DNA from: Sphingomonas cannabina
GTDB taxonomy: Bacteria > Pseudomonadota > Alphaproteobacteria > Sphingomonadales > Sphingomonadaceae
NCBI RefSeq assembly: GCF_021391395.1
Contig: NZ_CP090059.1
Span: 4,077,001 to 4,141,000, forward strand
Direction: 5' to 3'
DNA: 64,000 bases
Part shown: positions 56,421 through 64,000 of the stretch, in pieces
Layout: each line of letters begins with the position of its first letter
Position numbering within the stretch: the stretch's first letter is position 1
Made by a program: the position numbers and the translations under genes
The notes under the pieces: model-generated
What the model saw: only the letters and a program-made list of their open reading frames with translations
What the model was told of the DNA's origin: nothing
Database searches by the model: none

Positions 56421-57335
56421 TCAGTTTCCGGCCGGCATCGGCCCCGCGACCAGCAGCGGGTCAATCCGCGCGTCCCGCCACTTCATCCCCCAATGGAGAT
56501 GCGGACCGGTGGCACGGCCGGTGTGGCCGACGCGGCCGATCGGCTGGCCCTGGCGGACGTGGTCGCCGACACGCACGTCGATGCGGCTGAGGTGCAGGAA
56601 AGCGCTGTTGAGGCCCATGCCGTGGTCGATCATCAACAGGTTGCCCTCCAGCGTGAAGGGATGATCCGCAGCCAGGATCACCACGCCGTCGGCGGGCGCC
56701 GCCACCACCGCACCCTCTGGCTTCGCGACGTCGACGCCGGAATGATAAGCGCCGGGTTCGCCCTTGTAGATGCGCTGGCTGCCGAAGCGGCCGGAGATGC
56801 GGCCGGTCGCCGGCCAGATGAATTGCTGGCGCCAGCCCTGGGCATCGGTCTGCCTGTCGCGCGCCGCGGCGATCTGGGCGAGCTCGGCGGGGCGGCGGCG
56901 GGCGAACTCGGGGCTCGGCTGGGGGAAGCGCGGGAGGCGATTCAGCCGCTCGATCTGCCAGTCGCGCGGCGCGACGGAGAGGGCGCGGGTGACGACCGAG
57001 CCATCGGAGCGGGTCGCGGTGAGCGCGGCGCTCGGGCCCGCATCGCGGTCGAAGGCGATCAGGAACCTGCCGTCCGGCGCGAACGGGACCGGCATGCCGT
57101 CGAAACGCAGTGCGGTCGTGCCCGTCGGCACGGTGCCGCGCAGGATGCCGCCCTGAATCATCGCGCCGTCGAGGGCGAAATCGCCCGGCGGCAAAGGGCG
57201 CGCACGAGGCGTCGTGTTTGCCGCAGGCGGCGCGACCGACGGAGCCGGGGAGGGTGCAGGCGCCGGCGGCGAGACGCAGCCTGCGAGCGCGATCAGCGCA
57301 GCGACCGCCCCTCCCCCGCCCGCGGTTCGCCTCAC
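56421..57335 (-). CDS. M23-family peptidase lipoprotein (envelope)
   Basis: 304 residues, GTG start at 57335 (GTGA overlap with the upstream DUF2093 gene). Lipobox 'LIALAGC' gives a lipid-anchored N-terminus, then a Pro/Ala-rich linker and a C-terminal LytM-type M23 domain with 'GAYHSGVDVAKPEGA' and 'GRATGPHLHWGM', which hold the zinc ligands (the usual HxxxD and HxH motifs). Probably cuts or binds peptidoglycan. The segment before it ('GTVPTGTTALRFDGMPVPF') is a small beta domain often seen N-terminal in these proteins. Confidence 0.88.
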   Translation of the reverse strand: MRRTAGGGGAVAALIALAGCVSPPAPAPSPAPSVAPPAANTTPRARPLPPGDFALDGAMIQGGILRGTVPTGTTALRFDGMPVPFAPDGRFLIAFDRDAGPSAALTATRSDGSVVTRALSVAPRDWQIERLNRLPRFPQPSPEFARRRPAELAQIAAARDRQTDAQGWRQQFIWPATGRISGRFGSQRIYKGEPGAYHSGVDVAKPEGAVVAAPADGVVILAADHPFTLEGNLLMIDHGMGLNSAFLHLSRIDVRVGDHVRQGQPIGRVGHTGRATGPHLHWGMKWRDARIDPLLVAGPMPAGN

Positions 57336-57523
57336 GGAGCGAGCGTCTCGCTGGCGATTTTGGCGCTGGCGTAGGGCTCCTGCCGCGCGACGCTCCAGTA
57401 GCGCAGCTCATCGAGCGGAATCTTGGCGCCGCTGACCGCGCAGATCACATGGTCGCCGGGGGCCAGCACGCGGAAGCCATTGGCCATATAGTGGAGCCGC
57501 GCCGTGCGCGCGGTGTTGGACAT
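57332..57523 (-). CDS. DUF2093 protein
   Basis: 63 residues from the ATG at 57523 (ATG at 57529 is possible). Matches the small alphaproteobacterial DUF2093 family by 'LHYMANGFRVLAPGDHVICA' and 'SGAKIPLDELRYWSVARQE'. Function unknown. It commonly sits next to xseA, as here (24-bp gap), and is followed by the M23 gene in a GTGA overlap. Confidence 0.88.
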   Translation of the reverse strand: MSNTARTARLHYMANGFRVLAPGDHVICAVSGAKIPLDELRYWSVARQEPYASAKIASETLAP

Positions 57524-57547
57524 CAGCATCGGTTCGCCTTGTTCAAT

Positions 57548-58930
57548 TCAGAGCAGGTTCGGCTGCTCGGGTTTGGCGGCAGGATAGGGTTTCGCGCCCG
57601 CGCGCTCAACCCGCGCGTCGACGGTGCCGTCCTTGAAATGGAGCGTGAGCGCGCCGGCCCCGCGCGCGGCTTCGGCGCTCGTCACCACCTTGCCGCTGGG
57701 CCGCGCCGCGACCCAGGCATAGCCGCGTTCGAGCGGCTTGTCGGGATGCGCGGCGTCGAGAAGACGGCTTGCGGCCTCCAGTCGCGCCCTGGCGGCGGAG
57801 AGGCGGTTGGCCAGCATCGACGGGCGCAGCGCCCCGCCGGCGCGATCGAGCTCGCGGCGGGCGCGGACCAGGCGGCGTTCGAGGGCAAGGTCAAGACGCG
57901 CACCGAGATCGTCGGCCTTCTGCCGCTGCGGGCCGAGCAGCGCGTCGCGGCGCGGCAGCACGCGGACCAGCGCCTGGAGCCGCTCGCCCGCGCGCTCGTG
58001 ATAGCGCCGCGCACAGCGCTCCGCACGCAGGCCCAGCGTGGCGATGCCATGCGCGAGCTCGGCCTTGACCGGCACCGCGATCTCGGCGGCGGCGGTCGGT
58101 GTGGGCGCGCGCAGATCCGCGGCATGGTCGGACAGGCTGGTGTCGGTCTCGTGCCCGACCGCGGAGATGATCGGGATCGAGCAGGCGGCGATGGCGCGCA
58201 CCACCACCTCCTCGTTGAACGCCCAGAGGTCCTCGATCGAGCCGCCGCCGCGCGCGACGATGACCAGGTCGGGGCGCGGCACCGCCCCGCCCGGCGCCAG
58301 CGCGTCGAAGCCGCGCACCGCCGCCGCCACCTCGGCCGCGGCGCCCTCGCCCTGCACCTTGACCGGCCACACCACGACATGGGTCGGGCAGCGGTCCTCG
58401 AGCCGGTGGAGGATGTCGCGGATCACCGCGCCGGTCGGCGAGGTGACGACGCCGATCACGCGCGGCATGAACGGCAGCGGCTGCTTGCGTGCCGGATCGA
58501 ACAGCCCCTCCCCGGCCAGCTTCGCCTTGAGCTTCTCGAGCAGCTGCATCAGCGCGCCTTCGCCGGCGAGCTCCATCCGCTCGATCACGATCTGATATTT
58601 GGAGCGGCCGGGATAGGTCGTGAGCTTGCCGGTCGCGACCACCTCGACGCCGTCGGCGGGCGTGAAGGGCAGCGCCGCCGCCGAGCCGCGCCACATCACG
58701 CCGTCGATCACCGCGCTCTCGTCCTTGAGGCAGAGATAGACGTGGCCCGACGAGGCGCGCTTGTAGCCCGAGATCTCGCCGCGCAGGCGGACATGGCCGA
58801 ACTCACCCTCGACCACGCGCTTCAGCCGGCCCGACAATTCGCTGACGGTGAGTTCAGGCGCGTTGCTGCCGGGCGCGGGCTCGGCTACCAGCCGGCCGGT
58901 GTTGAAGTCGTCGTCGAAAGGGTCGGCCAT
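57548..58930 (-). CDS. xseA: Exodeoxyribonuclease VII large subunit
   Basis: 460 residues from the ATG at 58930. N-terminal OB-fold ('[25 protein letters not shown]'), catalytic part with '[15 protein letters not shown]', '[17 protein letters not shown]' and '[14 protein letters not shown]', then long coiled-coil helices (about 300-400). With the small subunit XseB (not in this window) it degrades single-stranded DNA. The start codon overlaps by two bases with the purD start on the other strand. In-frame extension to 59272 lies inside purD and is rejected. Confidence 0.95.
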   Translation of the reverse strand: MADPFDDDFNTGRLVAEPAPGSNAPELTVSELSGRLKRVVEGEFGHVRLRGEISGYKRASSGHVYLCLKDESAVIDGVMWRGSAAALPFTPADGVEVVATGKLTTYPGRSKYQIVIERMELAGEGALMQLLEKLKAKLAGEGLFDPARKQPLPFMPRVIGVVTSPTGAVIRDILHRLEDRCPTHVVVWPVKVQGEGAAAEVAAAVRGFDALAPGGAVPRPDLVIVARGGGSIEDLWAFNEEVVVRAIAACSIPIISAVGHETDTSLSDHAADLRAPTPTAAAEIAVPVKAELAHGIATLGLRAERCARRYHERAGERLQALVRVLPRRDALLGPQRQKADDLGARLDLALERRLVRARRELDRAGGALRPSMLANRLSAARARLEAASRLLDAAHPDKPLERGYAWVAARPSGKVVTSAEAARGAGALTLHFKDGTVDARVERAGAKPYPAAKPEQPNLL

Positions 58931-60194
58931 GAATGTCCTGCTGGTCGGCTCGGGAGGCCGCGAACATGCGCTCGCGTGGAAGCTGGCGCAATCGCCGCGG
59001 CTCACGAAACTGTTCGCCGCGCCCGGCAATCCGGGGATCGCCGAACACGCCGAGCTGGTCGAGCTCAACATAGCCGACCACCGCGCCGTGATCGACTTCT
59101 GCCGACGCGAGCATATCGGCTTCGTCGTGATCGGGCCGGAGGCGCCGCTGGTCGACGGGCTCGCCGACAACCTGCGCACGATCGGCGTCGGCGTGTTCGG
59201 GCCGAGCAAGGCGGCGGCGCAGCTCGAAGGGTCGAAGGGCTTCACCAAGGACCTGTGCGCGCGCGAGGGCATCCCGACCGCGCGCTACGAGCGGGTCCAT
59301 GCGCTCGACGGCGCACGCGCGGTGGTGGGCGAGTTCGGGCTGCCGGTGGTGATCAAGGCGGACGGGCTCGCGGCGGGCAAGGGCGTGACCATCGCCACCA
59401 CCGCCGAGGAGGCCGATGCCGCGCTGGCCGGGCTGTTCACCGGACCGGGCGCCGAAGCGGTGATCGAGGAGTTCCTGACCGGCGAGGAGGCGAGCCTGTT
59501 CGTGCTGACCGACGGCGCCCATCTGATGCCGTTCGGCAATGCCCAGGACCACAAGCGCGTCGGCGACGGCGACGTCGGGCCGAACACCGGCGGCATGGGC
59601 GCCTATTCGCCGGCGCGGGTGCTGACGCCCGAGCTGGAGGCGCGCGCGATCGAGGAGATCGTGCGGCCGACGATCACCGCGCTGACGCGGGTGGGGACGC
59701 CGTTCCAGGGCGTGCTCTATGCCGGGCTGATGCTGACGGCCGAGGGGCCCAAGCTGATCGAATACAACGTCCGCTTCGGCGATCCCGAGTGCGAGGCGCT
59801 GATGCTGCGGCTGGAGAGCGACCTGCTCGAGCTGATGATCGCCGCCGACGACGGCACCCTGGCCGAGCATGAGGCGAGGTGGCGTGACGAGGTGGCGATG
59901 ACGGTGGTGTTGGCGGCGCAGGGCTATCCCGGCACGCCCGAGACCGGCGGAACGATCGGCGGGATCGACGCGGCCGAGGCGGAGGGGGCCAAGGTCTTCC
60001 ACGCCGGCACCAGGCTGGCGGGCGGCAAGCTCACCGCGGCCGGGGGCCGTGTGCTGGCGGTGACGGCGCTCGGTTCGAGCGTCGCCGAGGCGCAGGCGGC
60101 CGCCTATCGCGCGGTCGACGCGATCGACTTCCCCACCGGCTTCTGCCGCCGTGACATCGGCTGGCGCGAAGTGGCGCGGGAAAAGGGGGAATAA
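58929..60194 (+). CDS. purD: Phosphoribosylamine-glycine ligase
   Basis: 421 residues from the ATG at 58929. ATP-grasp enzyme joining glycine to 5-phosphoribosylamine in purine synthesis. '[19 protein letters not shown]' is the canonical N-terminus, so the start is firm. '[16 protein letters not shown]', '[21 protein letters not shown]' and '[12 protein letters not shown]' complete the family. Divergent from xseA with overlapping starts, so its promoter must lie inside the xseA coding region. Third purine gene in the window but not linked to purEK. Confidence 0.96.
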   Translation: MNVLLVGSGGREHALAWKLAQSPRLTKLFAAPGNPGIAEHAELVELNIADHRAVIDFCRREHIGFVVIGPEAPLVDGLADNLRTIGVGVFGPSKAAAQLEGSKGFTKDLCAREGIPTARYERVHALDGARAVVGEFGLPVVIKADGLAAGKGVTIATTAEEADAALAGLFTGPGAEAVIEEFLTGEEASLFVLTDGAHLMPFGNAQDHKRVGDGDVGPNTGGMGAYSPARVLTPELEARAIEEIVRPTITALTRVGTPFQGVLYAGLMLTAEGPKLIEYNVRFGDPECEALMLRLESDLLELMIAADDGTLAEHEARWRDEVAMTVVLAAQGYPGTPETGGTIGGIDAAEAEGAKVFHAGTRLAGGKLTAAGGRVLAVTALGSSVAEAQAAAYRAVDAIDFPTGFCRRDIGWREVAREKGE

Positions 60195-60200
60195 CCTCCC

Positions 60201-60342
60201 AAGCTCCTCCCTGGCACGGGGAGGGGGACCAAGACGCGAAGCGGCTTGGTGGAGGGGGGCCACCGCCACGGATTCGCTCGGCGAGGGCCCCTCCACCACG
60301 CCCTTCGGGCGCGGCCCCCCTCCCCGTGCCGGGGAGGAGCTT
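60201..60342. repeat. Paired intergenic inverted repeat (family B) after purD
   Basis: Arms 60201-60227 and 60316-60342 are complementary over 27 bp with one mismatch, closely similar to the arms at 31428-31563. As there, the element begins within a few bases of the stop codon of a nucleotide-synthesis gene. Confidence 0.85.
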
Positions 60343-60440
60343 GAGTGTCCCATTCATCCACCGCTCATCGCGCGAATGGCACGCTTGCACGCATGTTGGT
60401 CAGGTGACAACATATCATCATCACTGAGGGAGTGATGCCG

Positions 60441-62234
60441 ATGCGTGTCCAAGCCGTGTCCTCGCTGGCGCTCTGCGCCGTCCTCCTCACCTCCGCCGCG
60501 CCGTCGCCGGTTCCGCAGTCTCCGCTGGAGAAGCGGATCCTGCCGCTGCCGCCCCAGCCCTCGCCGGTGCGCTGTCGGATGGGCGATCGCACCGTGCCTC
60601 ATCCGGTCCCGGTCTATGCGCCGCAGCCGCGCGGCACCGTCGCGCCTCCTCCACCTCCACCGCCGCCACCGCCTCCTCCCGCCTCGCCGGTGGCGGTCGA
60701 CTCGATCGTAGCGGAGGATGCCGGGGAGCTAGTGTTGGTGGCGACGCATTCGCGTCGGCAGCAGGCGCGGGTCGGCAAGCGTAATCCAAGCTACGCACCG
60801 CCGCCCTATGGCGCCTACGGCAACACCGAACGCTACGACGGCCGCGCCGTCGCCTCGATCCAGGATGTCGCGCAGGCGCCCGTCTCGACCTTCTCGGTCG
60901 ACGTCGATACCGGCGCCTATGCGAATATCCGCCGTTTCCTGACGCAGGGCCAGCCGGTGCCGGCCGAGGCGGTCCGGACCGAGGAGATGATCAACTATTT
61001 CCGTTACGACTATCCCCGGCCGGGCGACCGCGCCGCGCCGTTCAGCGTCACCACCGACGTCGCGCGCACGCCGTGGAACGCGGACACGCGGCTGCTGAGG
61101 ATCGGCCTTCGCGGCTATGACGTCGACATGACCACGCGGCCGCCGGCGAACCTGGTGTTCCTGGTCGACGTGTCGGGATCGATGGACCAGCCGGACAAGC
61201 TGCCGCTGGTCAAGACCGCGCTCGCAGGACTCGCCGACCAGCTCCGGCCCGATGACCGCGTCGCGATCGTGGTCTATGCCGGTGCCGCCGGCGTGGTGCT
61301 CGAGCCGACCAGCAGCAAGGATTACGTCAAGGCCGCGATCGACTGCCTCTCGGCCGGCGGCTCGACCGCGGGAGCGGAGGGCATCCAGCTCGCCTACAAC
61401 ATCGCGCGGGCGAACTTCCGCAAGGGCGGCATCAACCGCATCTTCCTCGCCACCGACGGCGACTTCAACGTCGGCGTCAGCGACAACAAGCAGCTCGAGG
61501 CCCTGGTCAAGACAAACCGCGACGACGGCATCACCCTCACCACGCTCGGCTTCGGCGAAGGCAACTACAACGAGGCGATGATGGAGCGCATCGCCGACGT
61601 CGGCAACGGCAACTATGCTTATATCGACAGCGCGATGGAGGCACGGAAGGTGCTGGACGAGGAGCTCAGCGCCACGCTCGTCACCATCGCCAAGGACGTG
61701 AAGGTGCAGGTCGAGTTCAATCCCGCCCAGGTCAGCCAGTATAGGCTGATCGGCTACGAGAACCGCGCGCTGGCCGAAGAGGACTTCACCAACGACGCGG
61801 TCGATGCCGGCGACATCGGCGCCGGGCATCAGGTGACCGCGCTCTACGAGATCGTACCGGCGGGGGCGAAGGGCTGGACGCCGGAGCGGCGCTACGAGGC
61901 CAACCGGCGGGCGCCCGGCGCCTCGACCGGCAGCGAGCTCTGTTACGTCAAGCTGCGCTACAAGGCGCCGGACGGGACCACCTCGCGCGAGATCAGCCGG
62001 CCGGTGCCGGCGTCGCTGCTGCGCACCGCCGGCGAGCCGTCCGGCGACATGGCGTTCGCGACCGCGGTCGCCGCCTTTGGGCAGAAGCTCAGGGGCGACA
62101 AGTATCTCGGCAGCTACGGCTATGCCGACATCCGACGGCTCGCCGGTGACAGCGGCGGCTATTGGCGGCAGGAGTTCGTGAAACTCGCCGAACTCGCCGA
62201 CAAGGGCGGGCAGGCGGTCTCAAGCCGCAACTGA
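60441..62234 (+). CDS. Secreted von Willebrand factor A domain protein (YfbK-like)
   Basis: 597 residues from the ATG at 60441, 8 nt after GAGGGAG (ATG 60435 and GTG 60432 are alternatives). Signal peptide, a run of prolines (about 72-83), the YfbK-type N-terminal block 'STFSVDVDTGAYANIRRFL', a VWA domain with MIDAS 'VFLVDVSGSMD' (about 235-245), and a C-terminal DUF3520 half ('VKVQVEFNPAQVSQYRLIGYENR'). Such proteins bind metal ions and partners at the envelope. Exact role unknown. Confidence 0.9.
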   Translation: MRVQAVSSLALCAVLLTSAAPSPVPQSPLEKRILPLPPQPSPVRCRMGDRTVPHPVPVYAPQPRGTVAPPPPPPPPPPPPASPVAVDSIVAEDAGELVLVATHSRRQQARVGKRNPSYAPPPYGAYGNTERYDGRAVASIQDVAQAPVSTFSVDVDTGAYANIRRFLTQGQPVPAEAVRTEEMINYFRYDYPRPGDRAAPFSVTTDVARTPWNADTRLLRIGLRGYDVDMTTRPPANLVFLVDVSGSMDQPDKLPLVKTALAGLADQLRPDDRVAIVVYAGAAGVVLEPTSSKDYVKAAIDCLSAGGSTAGAEGIQLAYNIARANFRKGGINRIFLATDGDFNVGVSDNKQLEALVKTNRDDGITLTTLGFGEGNYNEAMMERIADVGNGNYAYIDSAMEARKVLDEELSATLVTIAKDVKVQVEFNPAQVSQYRLIGYENRALAEEDFTNDAVDAGDIGAGHQVTALYEIVPAGAKGWTPERRYEANRRAPGASTGSELCYVKLRYKAPDGTTSREISRPVPASLLRTAGEPSGDMAFATAVAAFGQKLRGDKYLGSYGYADIRRLAGDSGGYWRQEFVKLAELADKGGQAVSSRN

Positions 62235-62298
62235 AGCGGCTGGACGGCGCCGCTCCCGAACGATTAGGCTCCGCGCCAATCGTTCGGGAGTGGACGTC

Positions 62299-62901
62299 AT
62301 GGAAGAAAAGGGCACGCCGGTCGCGGGCGCGGCGGACAAGATGCAGGGGATGACGATCACCACGCTCGTCCTCGTCGCGATCGCAATAGTCACCGTGCTC
62401 GCGGCGATCTGGTGGGGCCGCAAGCTCCGCCTCCAGCGCAAGCGCATCGAGGCCGAACTCGCCAGGAGCCGGCAGACGGTCCATCCCGAGCCCGGCCAGG
62501 CGACCGAGACGGCGCCGCCTCCGGTCGCGCCGCCGCCACCGCCGCTGGCCGACACGCCGGTCGCCGCCGCGGCGCCGTTCGAAGCGGCGCCGGCGGCGAT
62601 GGCGACCGACCTCGCGACACCCCCTCCCCCGCCGGCACCGGCGGTTCCGCCGCCGCCTGCGGGCGCGGATGACTTCACGCGGATGAAGGGCGTAGGTCCG
62701 AAGCTGGCGGCGCGGCTGAACGAGCTCGGCATCACCAGCTATGCGCAGATCGCCGCGCTCACGCCCGAACAGGCGGCCGACCTCGACGCGCAGCTCGGCA
62801 CGTTCAAGGGCAGGCTGGTGCGCGATCGGTGGATCGAGCAGGCAGGCTATCTGGCGCGAGACGACCGCGACGGATTCGAAGCGGCGTTCGGGAAGCTTTG
62901 A
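62299..62901 (+). CDS. Membrane-anchored helix-hairpin-helix protein with proline-rich linker
   Basis: 200 residues from the ATG at 62299 (GTG 62290 is possible). One N-terminal membrane helix (about 19-40), a basic stretch ('GRKLRLQRKRIEAEL'), a proline/alanine-rich linker of about 80 residues and a C-terminal helix-hairpin-helix unit ('DDFTRMKGVGPKLAARLNEL', about 125-145) like those found in ribosomal L21-associated or DNA-binding proteins. The HhH end would lie in the cytoplasm and could bind nucleic acid. No catalytic domain seen. 64 bp after the VWA gene, same strand. Confidence 0.75.
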   Translation: MEEKGTPVAGAADKMQGMTITTLVLVAIAIVTVLAAIWWGRKLRLQRKRIEAELARSRQTVHPEPGQATETAPPPVAPPPPPLADTPVAAAAPFEAAPAAMATDLATPPPPPAPAVPPPPAGADDFTRMKGVGPKLAARLNELGITSYAQIAALTPEQAADLDAQLGTFKGRLVRDRWIEQAGYLARDDRDGFEAAFGKL

Positions 62902-62955
62902 GCCAGAGCGGCCCCTTCACCTCCATCAGCGACCGTAGCGGAGGCCGACTATTCC

Positions 62956-63294
62956 ATGCGGACCCGCGTTCAGCTTCTCTTTCTCGCCTCGCTCCTGCTA
63001 CACGCCTGCAATGCTGACTCCGAGAGGATCCGCAAGGCGGAGCAGCGGATCAGACACCTGGTGGGGGAAGAAAACAGACCGGAGTTCCGGAACGTGAGAG
63101 TCCCCGAAGGAACGAACACTGTCTGCGGGGAAGTGAGATATGTTTCTCCTGCCGGCATCAAAGGCAACTACAGGCGGTTTCATGTTGTATCGAAGATCGC
63201 TGAAATAGAGCCTTTCCCTCCACTCCTTCCCTATCCCACCGATCGCGAGCCGCGGAACCCTTGGGAGGAACGGGATAAAATATGCGCGAGATAA
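62956..63294 (+). CDS. Small lipoprotein of unknown function
   Basis: 112 residues, GGAGG ribosome site 11 nt before the ATG. Signal peptide with lipobox 'LLLHAC' (lipid-anchored Cys at 18). The mature part has one more Cys pair candidate ('NTVCGEVRYVS', 'DKICAR'). The 'VCGEV' context resembles a class of small exported proteins common in proteobacteria, without assigned function. The gene is clearly richer in A+T than its neighbours, which may mean recent acquisition. Confidence 0.7.
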   Translation: MRTRVQLLFLASLLLHACNADSERIRKAEQRIRHLVGEENRPEFRNVRVPEGTNTVCGEVRYVSPAGIKGNYRRFHVVSKIAEIEPFPPLLPYPTDREPRNPWEERDKICAR

Positions 63295-63345
63295 CCGGCG
63301 CCATTTCAAGATGACCACCCAACGGTCGATCTAGGGTCGACGCCC

Positions 63346-64000
63346 TCACTCCACCCGGCTCACCAGCAGCTTGTCGATCTTGTGGCCGTCCATGTCGACG
63401 ATCTCGAAGCGCCAGCCCTGCTCGACGAAGCTCTCGCCTTCCTTGGGCAGATGCTTGAGCACCGCCAGCGCCAGGCCGGCGACGGTCGCATAGTCGCGGT
63501 CCTCGTCGAGCGTCATGTCGAGCCGCTCGGCGAGGCGGTCGGCGGAGACGCTACCGGCGATCAGGAACGAGCCGTCCTCGCGCACCACCACTGCCGGCTC
63601 CTCGCCCGGCTCGACGTCCGAGGCGAAGCCGCCGGCGATCGCGGCGAGCAGGTCGTTGGGCGTCACCACGCCCTCGAAATGGCCGTATTCGTCGTGGACG
63701 AGGCCCATCGGCACCTCGGCGCGGCGCAGCACGCCGAGCGCGTCCATCGCGTCGACCTGATCGGGCAGCACCGGCGCCGGCTTCATCAGCACGCGCAGGT
63801 CGAGCGGCCTGCCCTCGATCAGCGCCACCGCGACCGAGCGCGCCTCGACCACGCCGATCACCGCGTCGATCGAGCCCTCCGCCACCGGCAGGCGCGTGCG
63901 CGGCGTCGCCAGCAGCGCGTTGCGCACGCCGATCTCGTCCAGGTCGACGTCGAGCCAGTCGACATCGGTGCGCGGCGTCATCACCTCCCGCACCGGCCGG
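63346..64000 (-). CDS. CorC/HlyC-family transporter-associated protein, 3' part only
   Basis: At least 218 residues, cut at the window edge: the frame continues upstream through position 64000. A CBS-domain pair begins at 'REVMTPRTDVDWLDVDLDE' and continues to 'MGLVHDEYGHFEGVVTPNDLLAAI', followed by the C-terminal CorC_HlyC domain ('DGSFLIAGSVSADRLAERL', 'GWRFEIVDMDGHKIDKLLV'). The membrane DUF21 domain would lie outside the window. These proteins are linked to Mg/Co efflux. Convergent with the lipoprotein gene. Confidence 0.9.
   Translation of the reverse strand, partial: RPVREVMTPRTDVDWLDVDLDEIGVRNALLATPRTRLPVAEGSIDAVIGVVEARSVAVALIEGRPLDLRVLMKPAPVLPDQVDAMDALGVLRRAEVPMGLVHDEYGHFEGVVTPNDLLAAIAGGFASDVEPGEEPAVVVREDGSFLIAGSVSADRLAERLDMTLDEDRDYATVAGLALAVLKHLPKEGESFVEQGWRFEIVDMDGHKIDKLLVSRVE

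Noticed and set aside
63326..63343. Possible weak hairpin (AGGGT...GCCCT) between the lipoprotein and CorC genes
   Set aside because: The stem is only about four pairs with mismatches and there is no T-run. Not enough for a terminator call.

Overview
The window is a high-GC chromosomal segment of an alphaproteobacterium, most likely a sphingomonad (Sphingomonas or a close relative). Three lines of evidence point there: three TonB-dependent receptors, each beside degradative enzymes; a suf operon of the order rrf2-sufB-(two extra genes)-sufC-sufD-sufS-sufT-sufA; and several families of short intergenic inverted repeats. Genes are tightly packed, with many ATGA/GTGA start-stop overlaps. I see no prophage, insertion sequence, CRISPR array or rRNA. 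The assignment rests on gene content and style, not on a database search.

Layout. 1-2.6 kb: a tRNA-like 5' half cut by the window edge, folK, a family 5 uracil-DNA glycosylase and mntH. 2.6-12.7 kb: a maltodextrin-type utilization locus on the minus strand (TonB receptor, secreted GH13 enzyme, cytoplasmic GH13 alpha-glucosidase, secreted esterase, sugar MFS transporter) with a divergent LacI regulator. 13-18.2 kb: a plus-strand operon joining a PhyH-type Fe(II)/2-oxoglutarate dioxygenase, a zinc alcohol dehydrogenase, an esterase and an unusual exported GH13 protein, followed by an AraC regulator. This is the best candidate for an undescribed pathway. 18.5-23.5 kb: an RBBP9-like hydrolase and a complete tripartite EmrAB/OMF drug efflux operon with an 18-bp palindrome in front. 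23.5-30.3 kb: the suf Fe-S assembly operon (minus strand) with an Rrf2 regulator, an inserted GNAT acetyltransferase and a small secreted protein, and a large nested inverted repeat between sufC and sufD.

30.4-35.2 kb: pyrD, a gamma-glutamyltranspeptidase and a long-chain acyl-CoA synthetase. 35.3-39.4 kb: a surface-glycan-like block, made of a YYYxG-motif polytopic membrane protein with a small partner, converging on a PIG-L deacetylase and a sugar-1-phosphate nucleotidyltransferase. 39.6-50 kb: purE-purK, a small beta-rich protein, an M16 double-domain protease, an orphan hypothetical gene, an M28 aminopeptidase and a second TonB receptor. 50-56.2 kb: clpB behind a likely heat-shock promoter, and a third TonB receptor with a clear intrinsic terminator. 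56.4-64 kb: an M23 envelope peptidase, a DUF2093 protein, xseA head-to-head with purD (their start codons overlap), a VWA protein, a membrane-anchored helix-hairpin-helix protein, a small lipoprotein in AT-richer DNA, and the 3' part of a CorC/HlyC-type gene that leaves the window.

Taken together this is housekeeping chromosome with a large carbohydrate-scavenging island and a peptide/peptidase-rich periplasm. Gene ends are punctuated by at least five families of paired inverted repeats, which probably act as terminators or mRNA-stabilising hairpins.
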